From Crenobacter intestini (GTDB lineage Bacteria; Pseudomonadota; Gammaproteobacteria; Burkholderiales; Chromobacteriaceae), in assembly GCF_004919095.1 (NCBI RefSeq), contig NZ_STGJ01000001.1:475997-539996 (forward strand): a stretch of DNA of 64,000 nucleotides, written 5' to 3'. Shown here piece after piece: positions 1 through 7,679 of this stretch. A program made the position numbers and the translations under genes. How positions within the stretch are numbered: position 1 is the first letter of the stretch; each line of letters opens with the position of its first letter. The notes beneath the pieces are model-generated. The model worked only from the letters and a program-made list of their open reading frames with translations. It made no database searches and had not been told where the DNA came from.

Positions 1-108
1 ACCACCTCGACGGTGATCGGCGTCGCCGGCGCCATTGCGCTGGCCGTGCTGTTTTTCGTCAAGGTGCGCCGCTGCGACGCGGCGATCGCCGCCGAACAGC
101 AGGCGTAA
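1..108 (+). CDS. 3' end of a membrane protein gene (partial)
   Basis: The first 35 codons visible are open in frame 1 and end at TAA 106-108. They encode one hydrophobic helix (STVIGVAGAIALAVLFFVKV) followed by a short charged, Ala-rich tail. This is what the last transmembrane segment and cytoplasmic C terminus of a transporter or other inner-membrane protein looks like. The start lies outside the window, so the family cannot be named. A GC-rich hairpin follows immediately. Confidence 0.6.
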   Translation, partial: TTSTVIGVAGAIALAVLFFVKVRRCDAAIAAEQQA

Positions 109-116
109 ACGGGCAA

Positions 117-139
117 ACGGGCGGCGCTTCGCCGCCCGT
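117..139 (+). terminator. GC-rich hairpin after the partial membrane gene
   Basis: A 9-bp perfect stem (117-125 with 131-139, ACGGGCGGC and its complement) with a 5-nt loop lies 8 nt after the stop codon. No T tract follows, so it may only be a weak or Rho-assisted terminator or an mRNA 3' stabiliser. Confidence 0.4.
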
Positions 140-212
140 CAATGACGATCGGGTAGACAGCGCCCCGTTTCCGCCTTAAATTGGCCGCCTCGACCCAGCC
201 CGAACACGGCCG

Positions 213-2621
213 ATGCAGCCCAAGCCCACCCTTCCCTACCCGCTCGCCTTCGCGCTGAGCCCCTGCGCGCAACTGATTGCCGACGCAGACGGCGTGATCG
301 TCGCGGCCAACCAGGCCGCCTGCCGCCTGCTGGGCGCAGGGGAAGCGGCGCTGTGCGGCACGCGTTGCGCGCCCTTGCCGGCCAACGCTAACGAACGCGC
401 GCTAGGCGGCGGCTTGCGGCTGATCGTGCTCGAGCCCGAATGCGCCGCGGCGTCCGCCGGGCTGCCGATGAGCGTGGGCAAGTCGGTACTCGAACTCATC
501 GCGCACGGCGCGCCGCTACCCCGGGTGCTGACCGCCCTCGCGCAGGGCATCGAACGCGCGAATCCCGAGGTGCGCGCAAGCATCCTGTTGCTCGCGCGCG
601 ACAACCGCCACCTGCTGCTGGGCGCCGCCCCCAGCCTGCCCGACTTCTACAACGAGGCCGTGCACGGCCTCGCGATCGGCGACGGTGTCGGCGCCTGCGG
701 CACCGCCGCCGCGCGCGGCGAGCGCGTCATCGTCGAGGACATCGCCAGCCACCCCTACTGGGCGCCCTATACCGCGCTTGCGCGCGCCGCCGACCTTGCC
801 GCGTGCTGGTCGGAGCCCGTCGTCAACCCGGCAGGCAAGGTGCTCGGCACCTTCGCGCTCTACCACGCCCGCCCGGCCTCGCCAACCGAGGCCGACATCG
901 CGGCGATCACCGAGGCCGCGCACCTTGCCTCGGTCGCCATCGAGCGCAGCCGCACCCTCGAGGCGATGCAGCTCTCCGACCTGATCCTGCGCGCCAGCAG
1001 CGAAGCGATGCTGGTGATGGACGAAGCGCGGCGCATCCAGACGGTGAACCCGGCGTTCACCACGCTGACCGGCTACCCGGAAAGCGAGGCGGTCGGGCTG
1101 GACGCGCGCGTGCTGCGCGGCCCGTCCAACCGTCCCGAGCGCATCGACATGGTCGAGGCCGAGTTGAGGGCCAAGGGCCGCTGGCAGGGCGAATTCTGGC
1201 TGGCGACACGGGAAGGCGCCGAGTTTCCGGCGCGGCTGACGCTGGACAGCGTCGCGCACGGCAGCCACACCCACACCGTCGCCATCTTCTCCGACTTCTC
1301 GCAAAAGAAGGCCGCCGAGCGGGCGATCTGGCAGCAGGCCAACCACGACAACCTGACCGGGCTACCCAACCGGCGCCACCTGCTCGACCGCCTCGCGCGC
1401 CAGATTACGGCCAGCGCAGGCCGGCTCGCGGTGCTGTTCGTCGACCTCGACCACTTCAAGAACGTCAACGACAGCCAGGGCCACGGCGCGGGCGACGCGC
1501 TGCTGGTCGAGGCGGGCCGGCGCCTGCTCTCGTGCGTGCGCGCCGGCGACATGGTCGCGCGCATCGGCGGCGACGAATTCGTCGTACTGGTGGCCGAGGC
1601 AGACAAGGTACAGGCAGGCCGGCTGGCCGAGCGCATCCTCGACGCGCTGTGCCGGCCCTTCGTGCTGAACGGCGAGGCCTGCCATATCAGCGCCAGCGTC
1701 GGCGTCGCGCTGCACGACACGTTTGCCGGTGTCGACGCCGAGACGCTGCTCGGGCAGGCGGACCTCGCGATGTACGCGGCCAAGCAGCAGGGGCGCAACA
1801 GCGCGCACTTCTACGTGGACGCCCTGCAGCAGGCGGCGCTCGAGCGCTCGCAGATGCTGCGCGAACTGCGCGACGCGCTCAGGCGCCAGGCGTTCACGCT
1901 GGTCTACCAGCCCGTCGTCGAGCTGGCCACCGGCCGCATCCGCAAGGCCGAGGCGCTGCTGCGCTGGCAGAACGACGCGGGCGAGCCGGTCAGCCCCGAC
2001 CGTTTCATCCCGCTGGCCGAAGAGGCCGGGCTGATGCCCGAGATCGGCGAATGGGTGCTGCAGCAGGCGGCGAAGCAGGCCGCGCGCTGGCGCCGGCTGG
2101 ACCCCGGCTTCGTGGTCAGCGTCAACGTCTCGCCGGTGCAGTTCAGGCGCGAGCGCAGCAGCGTGCCGCTCACCGAGACCATCGCATCGCTCTCAGGCAT
2201 CGCCGTCGAGATCACCGAAGGCGTGCTGCTCGACGCCGACCCCGCCGTACAGACACAACTGTTGCGCCTGCGCGACGCCGGCGTCGAGGTAGCGATCGAC
2301 GACTTCGGCACCGGCTACTCGTCGCTCGCCTACCTGCAGAAGTTCGACATCGACAGCCTGAAGATCGACCGCCGCTTCGTGCAGCACCTGCACCTGAGCG
2401 GCGTCGACCTCGCCCTGTGCGAGGCCGTCATCGTGATGGCGCACAAGCTGGGCTTAAGCGTGGTCGCCGAAGGGATAGAGTGCGAGGCGCAGCGCGCGCT
2501 GCTCGCGCGCGCCGGCTGCGACTACGGGCAGGGCTTCCTGTTCTCGCCGGGCGTACCCGCCGACGCGCTGACCGCCCAGCTGGTTGCCGGCCGCGCCGCC
2601 GAGACTTCGAGCGCGCCGTAG
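213..2621 (+). CDS. GAF-PAS-GGDEF-EAL cyclic-di-GMP signalling protein
   Basis: An 802-residue multidomain protein. The first ~80 residues look like a degenerate PAS. A GAF domain follows (about 85-245, with the GVGACGTAA region), then a PAS domain (about 250-365), a GGDEF domain (about 375-530; intact GGDEF at 452-456) and an EAL domain (about 545-790; EAL at 580-582, DDFGTGYSS further on). Both catalytic signatures are intact, so it could make and/or degrade c-di-GMP, with GAF/PAS as sensory input. No transmembrane segment is visible, so it is probably cytosolic. The ATG at 213 is the first in-frame start. The 3' end overlaps a convergent small gene by 100 bp. Confidence 0.92.
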   Translation: MQPKPTLPYPLAFALSPCAQLIADADGVIVAANQAACRLLGAGEAALCGTRCAPLPANANERALGGGLRLIVLEPECAAASAGLPMSVGKSVLELIAHGAPLPRVLTALAQGIERANPEVRASILLLARDNRHLLLGAAPSLPDFYNEAVHGLAIGDGVGACGTAAARGERVIVEDIASHPYWAPYTALARAADLAACWSEPVVNPAGKVLGTFALYHARPASPTEADIAAITEAAHLASVAIERSRTLEAMQLSDLILRASSEAMLVMDEARRIQTVNPAFTTLTGYPESEAVGLDARVLRGPSNRPERIDMVEAELRAKGRWQGEFWLATREGAEFPARLTLDSVAHGSHTHTVAIFSDFSQKKAAERAIWQQANHDNLTGLPNRRHLLDRLARQITASAGRLAVLFVDLDHFKNVNDSQGHGAGDALLVEAGRRLLSCVRAGDMVARIGGDEFVVLVAEADKVQAGRLAERILDALCRPFVLNGEACHISASVGVALHDTFAGVDAETLLGQADLAMYAAKQQGRNSAHFYVDALQQAALERSQMLRELRDALRRQAFTLVYQPVVELATGRIRKAEALLRWQNDAGEPVSPDRFIPLAEEAGLMPEIGEWVLQQAAKQAARWRRLDPGFVVSVNVSPVQFRRERSSVPLTETIASLSGIAVEITEGVLLDADPAVQTQLLRLRDAGVEVAIDDFGTGYSSLAYLQKFDIDSLKIDRRFVQHLHLSGVDLALCEAVIVMAHKLGLSVVAEGIECEAQRALLARAGCDYGQGFLFSPGVPADALTAQLVAGRAAETSSAP

Positions 2622-2854
2622 CCCAGCGCCTCGCGCCGCGAGCACACTGGGGCGAGCGCCGCCTTGTCCAGCGTCGCGAGCACCGCCTCGGGCTCGGGCT
2701 TGCCGTGCCACCAGAAGAGCCACAGCGCGTCGCGCGGCGGCCACATCCACAGCACGCGCTGGTAAACGCCCCCGCCCGCCTCCAGGGTTTCCGGCTCGCG
2801 CCCGACCTCGTGCCACTGCCCGTCCAGCGGGCCGCCGACCAACAGGATACGCAT
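2522..2854 (-). CDS. Small hypothetical protein convergent with the GGDEF-EAL gene
   Basis: 110 residues, not recognised. The start is set by the ATG at 2854 preceded by a strong ribosome site (GAGGAGGCAGC-ATG on the minus strand), although the open frame extends further upstream. The N-terminal half is Trp-rich (MRILLVGGPLDG..., WMWPP, WLFWWHGKP), which looks like a real compact domain. The C-terminal ~35 residues are read antisense to the end of the c-di-GMP gene and are low in conserved character. It is expressed divergently from the downstream MFS gene across a 146-bp gap. Confidence 0.6.
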   Translation of the reverse strand: MRILLVGGPLDGQWHEVGREPETLEAGGGVYQRVLWMWPPRDALWLFWWHGKPEPEAVLATLDKAALAPVCSRREALGYGALEVSAARPATSWAVSASAGTPGENRKPCP

Positions 2855-3000
2855 GCTGCCTCCTCGTGATTGTCCCGCCCATCCTCGCACGGCCAGCGCC
2901 ACCCGCCCTTGCCCGGCGTCAAAAAAAGCGCCCGCTATCCTGCAGGGCAGGACAAACGCAAAACCGGTAGAATCAGTCACCGCCTGAACACTGGAAGCCC

Positions 3001-4197
3001 ATGCCCCGCCCTGTCCCGTCACTCGCCATCATCCTCGCTGCCCTCGGCACCCTCGGCCCCTTCGCGATCGACACCTTCCTGCCGGCGATGCCGGCAATCG
3101 CAGGCGCCTTGTCCGTCGACGAAACGCAGACGCCGCTGATCCTCTCCGCCTATATGGCGAGCTTCGGGCTGATGATGCTGTGGCACGGCGCGATCGCCGA
3201 CGCCATCGGCCGCCGCCCGGTACTGCTCGCCGGCACCTTCTGCTACGCGTTGGCCGCGCTGGGCTGCACCTTCGCAGACAGCTTCGCCGAACTGGTCGCC
3301 TTCAGGGTGCTGCAAGGGGTCAGCGGCGGGGTCGGCCTGATCGTCGGACGCGCCATCATCCGCGACTGCTACCAGGGCATCGCCGCGCAGAAGCTGATGT
3401 CGCAGGTGACCATGCTGTTCGCGCTCTCGCCGGCGATGGCGCCGGTGATCGGCGGCTGGCTGTATTCGGCCTTCGGCTGGCGCGCGGTGTTCGCCTTCAT
3501 GGCGGTGGTCGGCGCCGTGCTGTTCGTGATGTGCGTGACCGCCCTGCCCGAGACGCACCCGCCCGAAAAGCGCACGCCGCTGGCCGCGCGCGCGCTCCTC
3601 GCCAACTATCGCGCCGTCGCCGGCAACCCGCGCTTTCGCCTCTATACCGTCGCAGTCAGCCTGAACTTCGTCGGCTTCTTCGTCTACGTGCCTTCCGCGC
3701 CGGCCATGCTGATCGGCCAGCTCGGGCTCGGCCCGAACGATTTTTTGTGGCTGTTCGGCCCGGCGGTGGCCGGCATGATCACGGGCGCGTGGCTGTCCGG
3801 CCGCGCCGCCGGCCGCTTTACCGCACGCCAGGCGGTCAACGCGGGCTACGTGATGATGCTGACCGCGGCGCTTACCAGCGTCGCCCACGCGCTCCTGTTC
3901 CCGCCCGCGCTGCCCGCGAGCGTGCTGCCGATCGGGCTTTACACCATGGGGATGTCGCTGGCCGCACCGTCGATCACGCTGGCCATCCTCGACTTGTTCC
4001 CCGCGCAACGCGGTACCGCCTCCTCGATGCAGGGCTTCGTGCAGACGCTGACCGGCGCCATCGTCGCCGGCGCCCTCGCCCCGCTGATCTGGCACAGCGT
4101 GACGCTGTTAGCTACTGCCTCGCTCGCCTTCTGCGCACTGGGCCTCGTCTTCGTCCGCCTCGCCCGCCGCCATGCGCCGCCGACGCCGGCGTCTTGA
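3001..4197 (+). CDS. Bcr/CflA-type MFS drug efflux transporter
   Basis: 398 residues with about 12 hydrophobic segments. The N terminus has the DHA1/Bcr pattern: first helix LGPFAIDTFLPAMPAI, then an MFS loop motif region WHGAIADAIGRRPVLL and LQGVSGGVGLIVGRAIIRD. Members export drugs or metabolites (bicyclomycin, chloramphenicol and others) by proton antiport at the inner membrane; the substrate cannot be told from sequence. It is monocistronic, divergent from the small gene before it, and ends at a perfect intrinsic terminator. A possible -10 (TAGAAT, 2968-2973) lies upstream but no convincing -35 was seen. Confidence 0.9.
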   Translation: MPRPVPSLAIILAALGTLGPFAIDTFLPAMPAIAGALSVDETQTPLILSAYMASFGLMMLWHGAIADAIGRRPVLLAGTFCYALAALGCTFADSFAELVAFRVLQGVSGGVGLIVGRAIIRDCYQGIAAQKLMSQVTMLFALSPAMAPVIGGWLYSAFGWRAVFAFMAVVGAVLFVMCVTALPETHPPEKRTPLAARALLANYRAVAGNPRFRLYTVAVSLNFVGFFVYVPSAPAMLIGQLGLGPNDFLWLFGPAVAGMITGAWLSGRAAGRFTARQAVNAGYVMMLTAALTSVAHALLFPPALPASVLPIGLYTMGMSLAAPSITLAILDLFPAQRGTASSMQGFVQTLTGAIVAGALAPLIWHSVTLLATASLAFCALGLVFVRLARRHAPPTPAS

Positions 4198-4201
4198 AGT
4201 T

Positions 4202-4240
4202 CCCAACAAAAACGCTGCCGATGGCAGCGTTTTTGTTGGG
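4202..4240 (+). terminator. Perfect intrinsic terminator of the MFS gene
   Basis: An 18-bp perfect stem (4202-4219 with 4223-4240) has a 3-nt loop and A5/T5 runs inside the arms, so it can act on both strands. It lies 4 nt after the MFS stop and marks the end of core sequence. The IS30 remnant begins directly after it. Confidence 0.93.
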
Positions 4241-4244
4241 GGTG

Positions 4245-4520
4245 CTGGCGTTTGTCGGACAGCAGGATGTGGCTCGCCAACTGAAGGCTAACTGCTTTTT
4301 CGCCGAGCCGTACAGTTCCTGGCAGCGTGGCTGCAACGAGCATTTGAACGGACTGGTACGGCAATACTTCCAGAAAGGAAAGACCGATTTTACAAAAGTG
4401 ACGCAGACGGAGCTGGACGAGGTCGAGCGGAAGTTGAACCATCGACCGAGAAAACGGCTTGGCTGGCATTCGCCAGCCAAGGTCTTCCGGCCTGCAGCGC
4501 GTTGCACTTACTTTTTGAAT
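4245..4520 (+). mobile_element. IS30-family transposase C-terminal remnant
   Basis: Read in the frame where codons start at positions divisible by 3, this stretch encodes the C-terminal ~85 residues of an IS30-type DDE transposase. It shows the catalytic-Glu region YSSWQRGCNEHLNGLVRQYF, the TDFTKVTQTELDEVERKLN segment and the NHRPRKRLGWHSPAKVF motif. The N terminus and left end are absent. Near 4490-4500 the expected ending (ALHLL-type) continues in another frame, suggesting a small indel. The sequence just before 4520 (TTGCACTTACTTTTTGAATC) resembles an IS30-type right terminal repeat. It cannot transpose on its own. It abuts the 5' side of the AT-rich gene. Confidence 0.8.
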
Positions 4521-4537
4521 CCGCCGTTTGGAGCATC

Positions 4538-5905
4538 ATGGAACGCTACCCAGAGAATACAAACATTACATTGGATGACTTCAATACTTGTGGTTGGCGC
4601 GAGTCATTGGAAGAAGCACGTCGAGAAGATTATTCATCGATGTGGCAACAACTGTCTTCGAGAGCCAGAAAGGCTACAGAAGGAGGTAATTTGGCAGCAG
4701 GGAAAGTGCTTTGGTTACTCGCTGATGCCTGCTCAATGATATTAAAGCCTAATAGTTTGAATGAGCCATTTGCCCCTTGCATGGTGACGGATGGAAAACG
4801 TTCGGCACTTCCAGAAGACTTTAAAAAAGAAGACATCGAGTTCTTTTCGAAAATCATACCCCTGATTGATGAGCCCAAATTGTGCGCCAGAATTTCAGAT
4901 ATAGTGTGGTTACTACAAAAGCCAAGAAATCCTCAGAATGCACTCTTTGCCATTGATAATTATAGAAGCATTGAAATTATCACCGAAAATTGGATTCGTG
5001 ATGATCGGGAATGTTGGGATAGGGCTATACAACTATGCTTAATGCTCCGGGCTGGCGCAGGCGAAAGATTAAAAGAAATTGAATCAAAAATTCTTGAAAA
5101 ACTGAAAGAATCAAAGCCAGAAGATGGATATTTGGCCAACTGGCTAGCTGATTTGCTTTCAAAGCACCACTTGGGCGCAAAAGACAAGAAGGATATAGCT
5201 GAAAAACTAGAGTTGCTTGCCACTTTCTTTGAAGAGTCTGGCGATCTTCGTAGGGCAAAGGATTATTTAGATGCTGCATCGGAATGGTATAAAAAATCCG
5301 AAGATGCTGAGCAATCAACAGTGATGATTGTTAGGAATGCAGAATGCTGGGTAAAGGAAGCAATTGCACGGCAGGCTGATATTAACCCTAGCAACATGGT
5401 TGCCGCTAGCTTTTATGAAAGTGCGATACATAAATACAGAACAATTCCAAGAGCATTACGCGATATACACAAAGTAGAGGAAAGAATCGCTGAGCTCAGG
5501 AGATTAATGAATGAAGCAGGAGAAAATTCACTTAATGAAATGGGCCAAATTACATCCGGGCCAATAGATATCACAGAACTAATTGAAAAATCGATCAAAG
5601 CGGTAAAGGGGATAGAATTAACTGAAGCACTATTACATTTTGCAAACCTCTATAGAGGTGCTCGTGCTGAAAAGATACGAAGTTTCTCTTTGGAAATGAT
5701 AAGGAATCACCCCTTGCAATCGCTGTTTGCTGCTACTCATATATCATCCGACGGAAGAGTAATTGCAAAAAAACCAGCTGCGGATCTGGGTGGAGAAAAT
5801 CAAGAGGCGGTTATTTGGCCGGAAATGATCAAGCACTACGGCATGGAACTAAATTTGGTAGTGCAAGGAGATATTTGGCCAGCCCTTGAAGTAATTAGGC
5901 AATAA
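4538..5905 (+). CDS. DUF4209-type protein, N-terminal part (broken gene, 5' fragment)
   Basis: 455 residues, mostly alpha-helical and Glu/Lys/Leu rich. ATG 4538 with GGAG 4530-4533 is preferred to the longer frame, which reads into IS30 sequence. Base composition is much richer in A and T than anything else in the window, a clear sign of foreign origin. The same reading frame continues after the TAA at 5903-5905 into a segment matching my recollection of the DUF4209 C-terminal domain, so the original protein was probably ~620 residues and the TAA is a nonsense mutation. The visible helical repeats (e.g. around KDYLDAASEWYKKSEDAEQ) look like the helical N-terminal half of such proteins. Function is unknown; related HEPN-like proteins often sit in accessory islands. 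Confidence 0.65.
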   Translation: MERYPENTNITLDDFNTCGWRESLEEARREDYSSMWQQLSSRARKATEGGNLAAGKVLWLLADACSMILKPNSLNEPFAPCMVTDGKRSALPEDFKKEDIEFFSKIIPLIDEPKLCARISDIVWLLQKPRNPQNALFAIDNYRSIEIITENWIRDDRECWDRAIQLCLMLRAGAGERLKEIESKILEKLKESKPEDGYLANWLADLLSKHHLGAKDKKDIAEKLELLATFFEESGDLRRAKDYLDAASEWYKKSEDAEQSTVMIVRNAECWVKEAIARQADINPSNMVAASFYESAIHKYRTIPRALRDIHKVEERIAELRRLMNEAGENSLNEMGQITSGPIDITELIEKSIKAVKGIELTEALLHFANLYRGARAEKIRSFSLEMIRNHPLQSLFAATHISSDGRVIAKKPAADLGGENQEAVIWPEMIKHYGMELNLVVQGDIWPALEVIRQ

Positions 5906-6400
5906 CACAGATTGAAAGAGGCCGATTTTTATTCGCTTGTAAAAAGGTCGCCTGTGGTGCCACCAGATAGAGTACGACTAGTGGCAAAAGCTCTTTTCCA
6001 AGGCTTCGATGGAGATTTCGTTAGTGCCCTGCATTTGCTTATTCCCCAGATAGAAAACTTAGTTAGATATCACCTTAAACAGCATGGGGAAAAAACATCC
6101 AATATTGATATTAACGGCATAGAGAACGAAAACGGGCTTAGCACATTGCTGGATAATTCAAAGGTTGAGGATATTTTCGGAAAAGACCTTGCGTTCGAAT
6201 TAAAAGCGATATTTTGCGACCCTTTCGGGCCTAATTTACGAAATGAATTGGCTCATGGTCTTATCGGGTTTGAGGAAAGCCAAAATATATATTCAATCTA
6301 TGCTTGGTGGTTTGCCTTTCGACTTGTATTCAACACATTTTGGAACGCAAGTCGCGCCAACCAACAAGCAAACGAAGGTTCATCAGAAGATAATGCCTAA
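5906..6400 (+). pseudogene. DUF4209-type protein, C-terminal HEPN-like part (3' fragment)
   Basis: This continues in the same frame as 4538-5905 beyond a single TAA. It opens HRLKEADFYSLVKRSPVVPP and includes ALHLLIPQIENLVRYHL and the motif NLRNELAHGL. R-N-E-L-A-H fits the R-x4-H signature of HEPN nucleases. A TTG at 5912 could formally start a 162-residue product, but no ribosome site precedes it, so the segment is best read as the disconnected end of the upstream gene unless the stop is read through. Its TAA (6398-6400) lies inside the attC core site GCCTAAC, as is typical for cassette genes. AT-rich like the 5' half. Confidence 0.65.
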
Positions 6401-6481
6401 CAAAAGCATGCACTCGGACAGCCAAAAGCGTCGCTCCTTCGTCGCGCCGATTTTAGCTACCGGTGATGCAAGGCGTTAGGC
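6395..6481 (+). other. attC recombination site of integron cassette 1
   Basis: An 87-bp imperfect palindrome is bounded by inverse core GCCTAAC (6395-6401) and core GTTAGGC (6475-6481), exact complements that fit RYYYAAC/GTTRRRY. Inside, GCATGCACTCGG can pair with CCGGTGATGC, leaving an unpaired base. AGCCAAAAGCG can pair imperfectly with CCGATTTTAGCT around a terminal loop. The stop codon of the upstream gene lies in the inverse core. The expected integrase cut is between G6475 and T6476. Confidence 0.82.
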
Positions 6482-7080
6482 ATCTCATGAGCGAACAGCC
6501 GACTGCCACGATGGAAGACCTGCTCAAAGCTTTGGAGGAAAGCGACGATGAAAGACGAGCTGCCCGCGCTGAGCGGAATGTGTGGCTGTCACTCCACAAG
6601 CCTAGCGTGTCGGTTTTTATGGGGCGAACCGAGTCGCTGCAAGTGCTCCGCGAAGCCCGGGAAGTTTTTGTTGATGGGCATTTCGTTGCATCGTTGCTGA
6701 TGGCGGTCTCTTTCATTGAGCACACGCTCGTTGAGGAGCTTCAACTCCTAGGCCATACGAAGGGCAGCCCGACACTTGGGCAAGCGATCGCGATCGCTCA
6801 AGATAAGAAGGTATTCCCCGCAGATTGGCTCGAACGAGCAAAGACGCTGAGCCTGCGCCGCAATCCCTTTGCCCATCTTAAAGAAGGCTGGCATCAGCAT
6901 GCCCTTGCCACGCGCGTGCGCGACGAGCGACGGCATCCGGTTTCAATCATGGAGTCCGACGCGAAGGATGCAATCGACCTTATGTACAACTTCTTCGTTG
7001 CAACATTGCGCCCGATGCCTAACTAGTCGCTCGAGCCGACTCGCGTCGGCAGGCCGCCGCGAGTCGGCTCAGCTACAACG
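6476..7080 (+). mobile_element. Integron gene cassette 2 (605 bp)
   Basis: Bounded by the predicted cut points of the two attC sites (G6475/T6476 and G7080/T7081). It starts TTAGGCATCTCATG, so the gene's ATG lies 11 bases inside the cassette, and ends with the second attC. This is the standard one-gene cassette layout: short 5' leader, single ORF, stop codon in the attC core. No integrase gene or attI is visible anywhere in the window, so the cassettes are stranded. Confidence 0.75.
6487..7026 (+). CDS. Cassette-encoded HEPN-like protein
   Basis: 179 residues; not a family I can name. ATG 6487 is chosen because it falls just inside the cassette boundary; an upstream GTG (6463) would start inside attC. 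The protein is helical and acidic at the start. It contains REAREVFVDGHFVASLLMAV and SFIEHTLVEELQLLG, then SLRRNPFAHLKEGW. R-N-P-F-A-H matches the R-x4-H motif of HEPN domains, and the flanking helices fit the four-helix HEPN layout. Such domains are often RNases in toxin-antitoxin or defence settings, but that role is inferred. The stop codon TAG (7024-7026) lies just after the attC inverse core. Base composition is intermediate between cassette 1 and the chromosome. Confidence 0.65.
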   Translation: MSEQPTATMEDLLKALEESDDERRAARAERNVWLSLHKPSVSVFMGRTESLQVLREAREVFVDGHFVASLLMAVSFIEHTLVEELQLLGHTKGSPTLGQAIAIAQDKKVFPADWLERAKTLSLRRNPFAHLKEGWHQHALATRVRDERRHPVSIMESDAKDAIDLMYNFFVATLRPMPN

Positions 7081-7085
7081 TCAGC
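7017..7085 (+). other. attC site of cassette 2, fused to chromosomal sequence
   Basis: Inverse core GCCTAAC (7017-7023) is followed by a 13-bp perfect inverted repeat (7033-7045 with 7058-7070, GAGCCGACTCGCG) and the arm AGCTACAACG. After the cut point (7080/7081) the expected TTAGGC is replaced by TCAGCT, which is the first bases of the nagZ-copy sequence. In an array the last half-core comes from the acceptor site, so this junction suggests integration at a non-attI target. Confidence 0.75.
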
Positions 7086-7679
7086 TCGCCTCCCCCACCG
7101 CGACGCCCTGGCAGGCTTCCGGCGGGATGGACAGCGCTGCGACGCGTGCGCGCTAGGCGGCGAATGCGTCACTCTCGCAATGCGCGCGTCAGGCGTCCGG
7201 CGTGCCCTGCCCCTGCATGCGCGCGAGGCGGGCAGCGAGTTCGGGCTGCACCGGCGGCACAAGAGATGCCAGCAATTCGTCGGCCAAATCTGGCCGGTTG
7301 CACACCAGCACCATGTCGCAGCCGGCGGCAAACGCCGCGTCGGCGCGCGCGCCGATATTGCCGACACCGGCGGCGCCTTCCATGGTCAGGTCGTCCGAGA
7401 AGATCACCCCGTCAAAACCCAGTTCGCCGCGCAGGATGTCCTGCAGCCACACGCGCGAGAAACCGGCCGGCAGACTGTCCACCGCCGGGTAGACCACGTG
7501 CGCCGGCATCACCGCGCTCATGCCGGCCGCGGCGAGCGCGGCGAAGGGCTTGAGGTCGTCGGCCCTGAGTTCGGCCAGGCTGCGCTTGTCGACCGGGATC
7601 ACGTGGTGGCTGTCGCCCTCGACAAAACCTTGACCGGGGAAATGCTTGCCGCAGCTACCCATGCCGCCGGCGGCAAGCC
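7081..7679 (-). pseudogene. Decayed partial copy of the 3' half of nagZ
   Basis: 599 bp align without indels to 8793-9391, the C-terminal 200 codons of the intact nagZ. By hand count identity is about 88% over the first ~215 bp and about 97% over the rest. The frame is open from 7764 to 7189 but then meets TGA where nagZ has a Trp codon (MQGQGEPEAW becomes MQGQGTPDA-stop). The catalytic-loop motif KHFPGHG has become KHFPGQG. The N-terminal half is missing, so it cannot be a functional beta-N-acetylglucosaminidase. It probably arose by duplication or by displacement of the original nagZ end. Confidence 0.85.

Noticed and set aside
3180..4739. A 519-codon frame running through the MFS gene into the IS30 fragment
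   Set aside because: Its first ~340 codons are an out-of-frame reading of the MFS gene; only the last part has transposase character.
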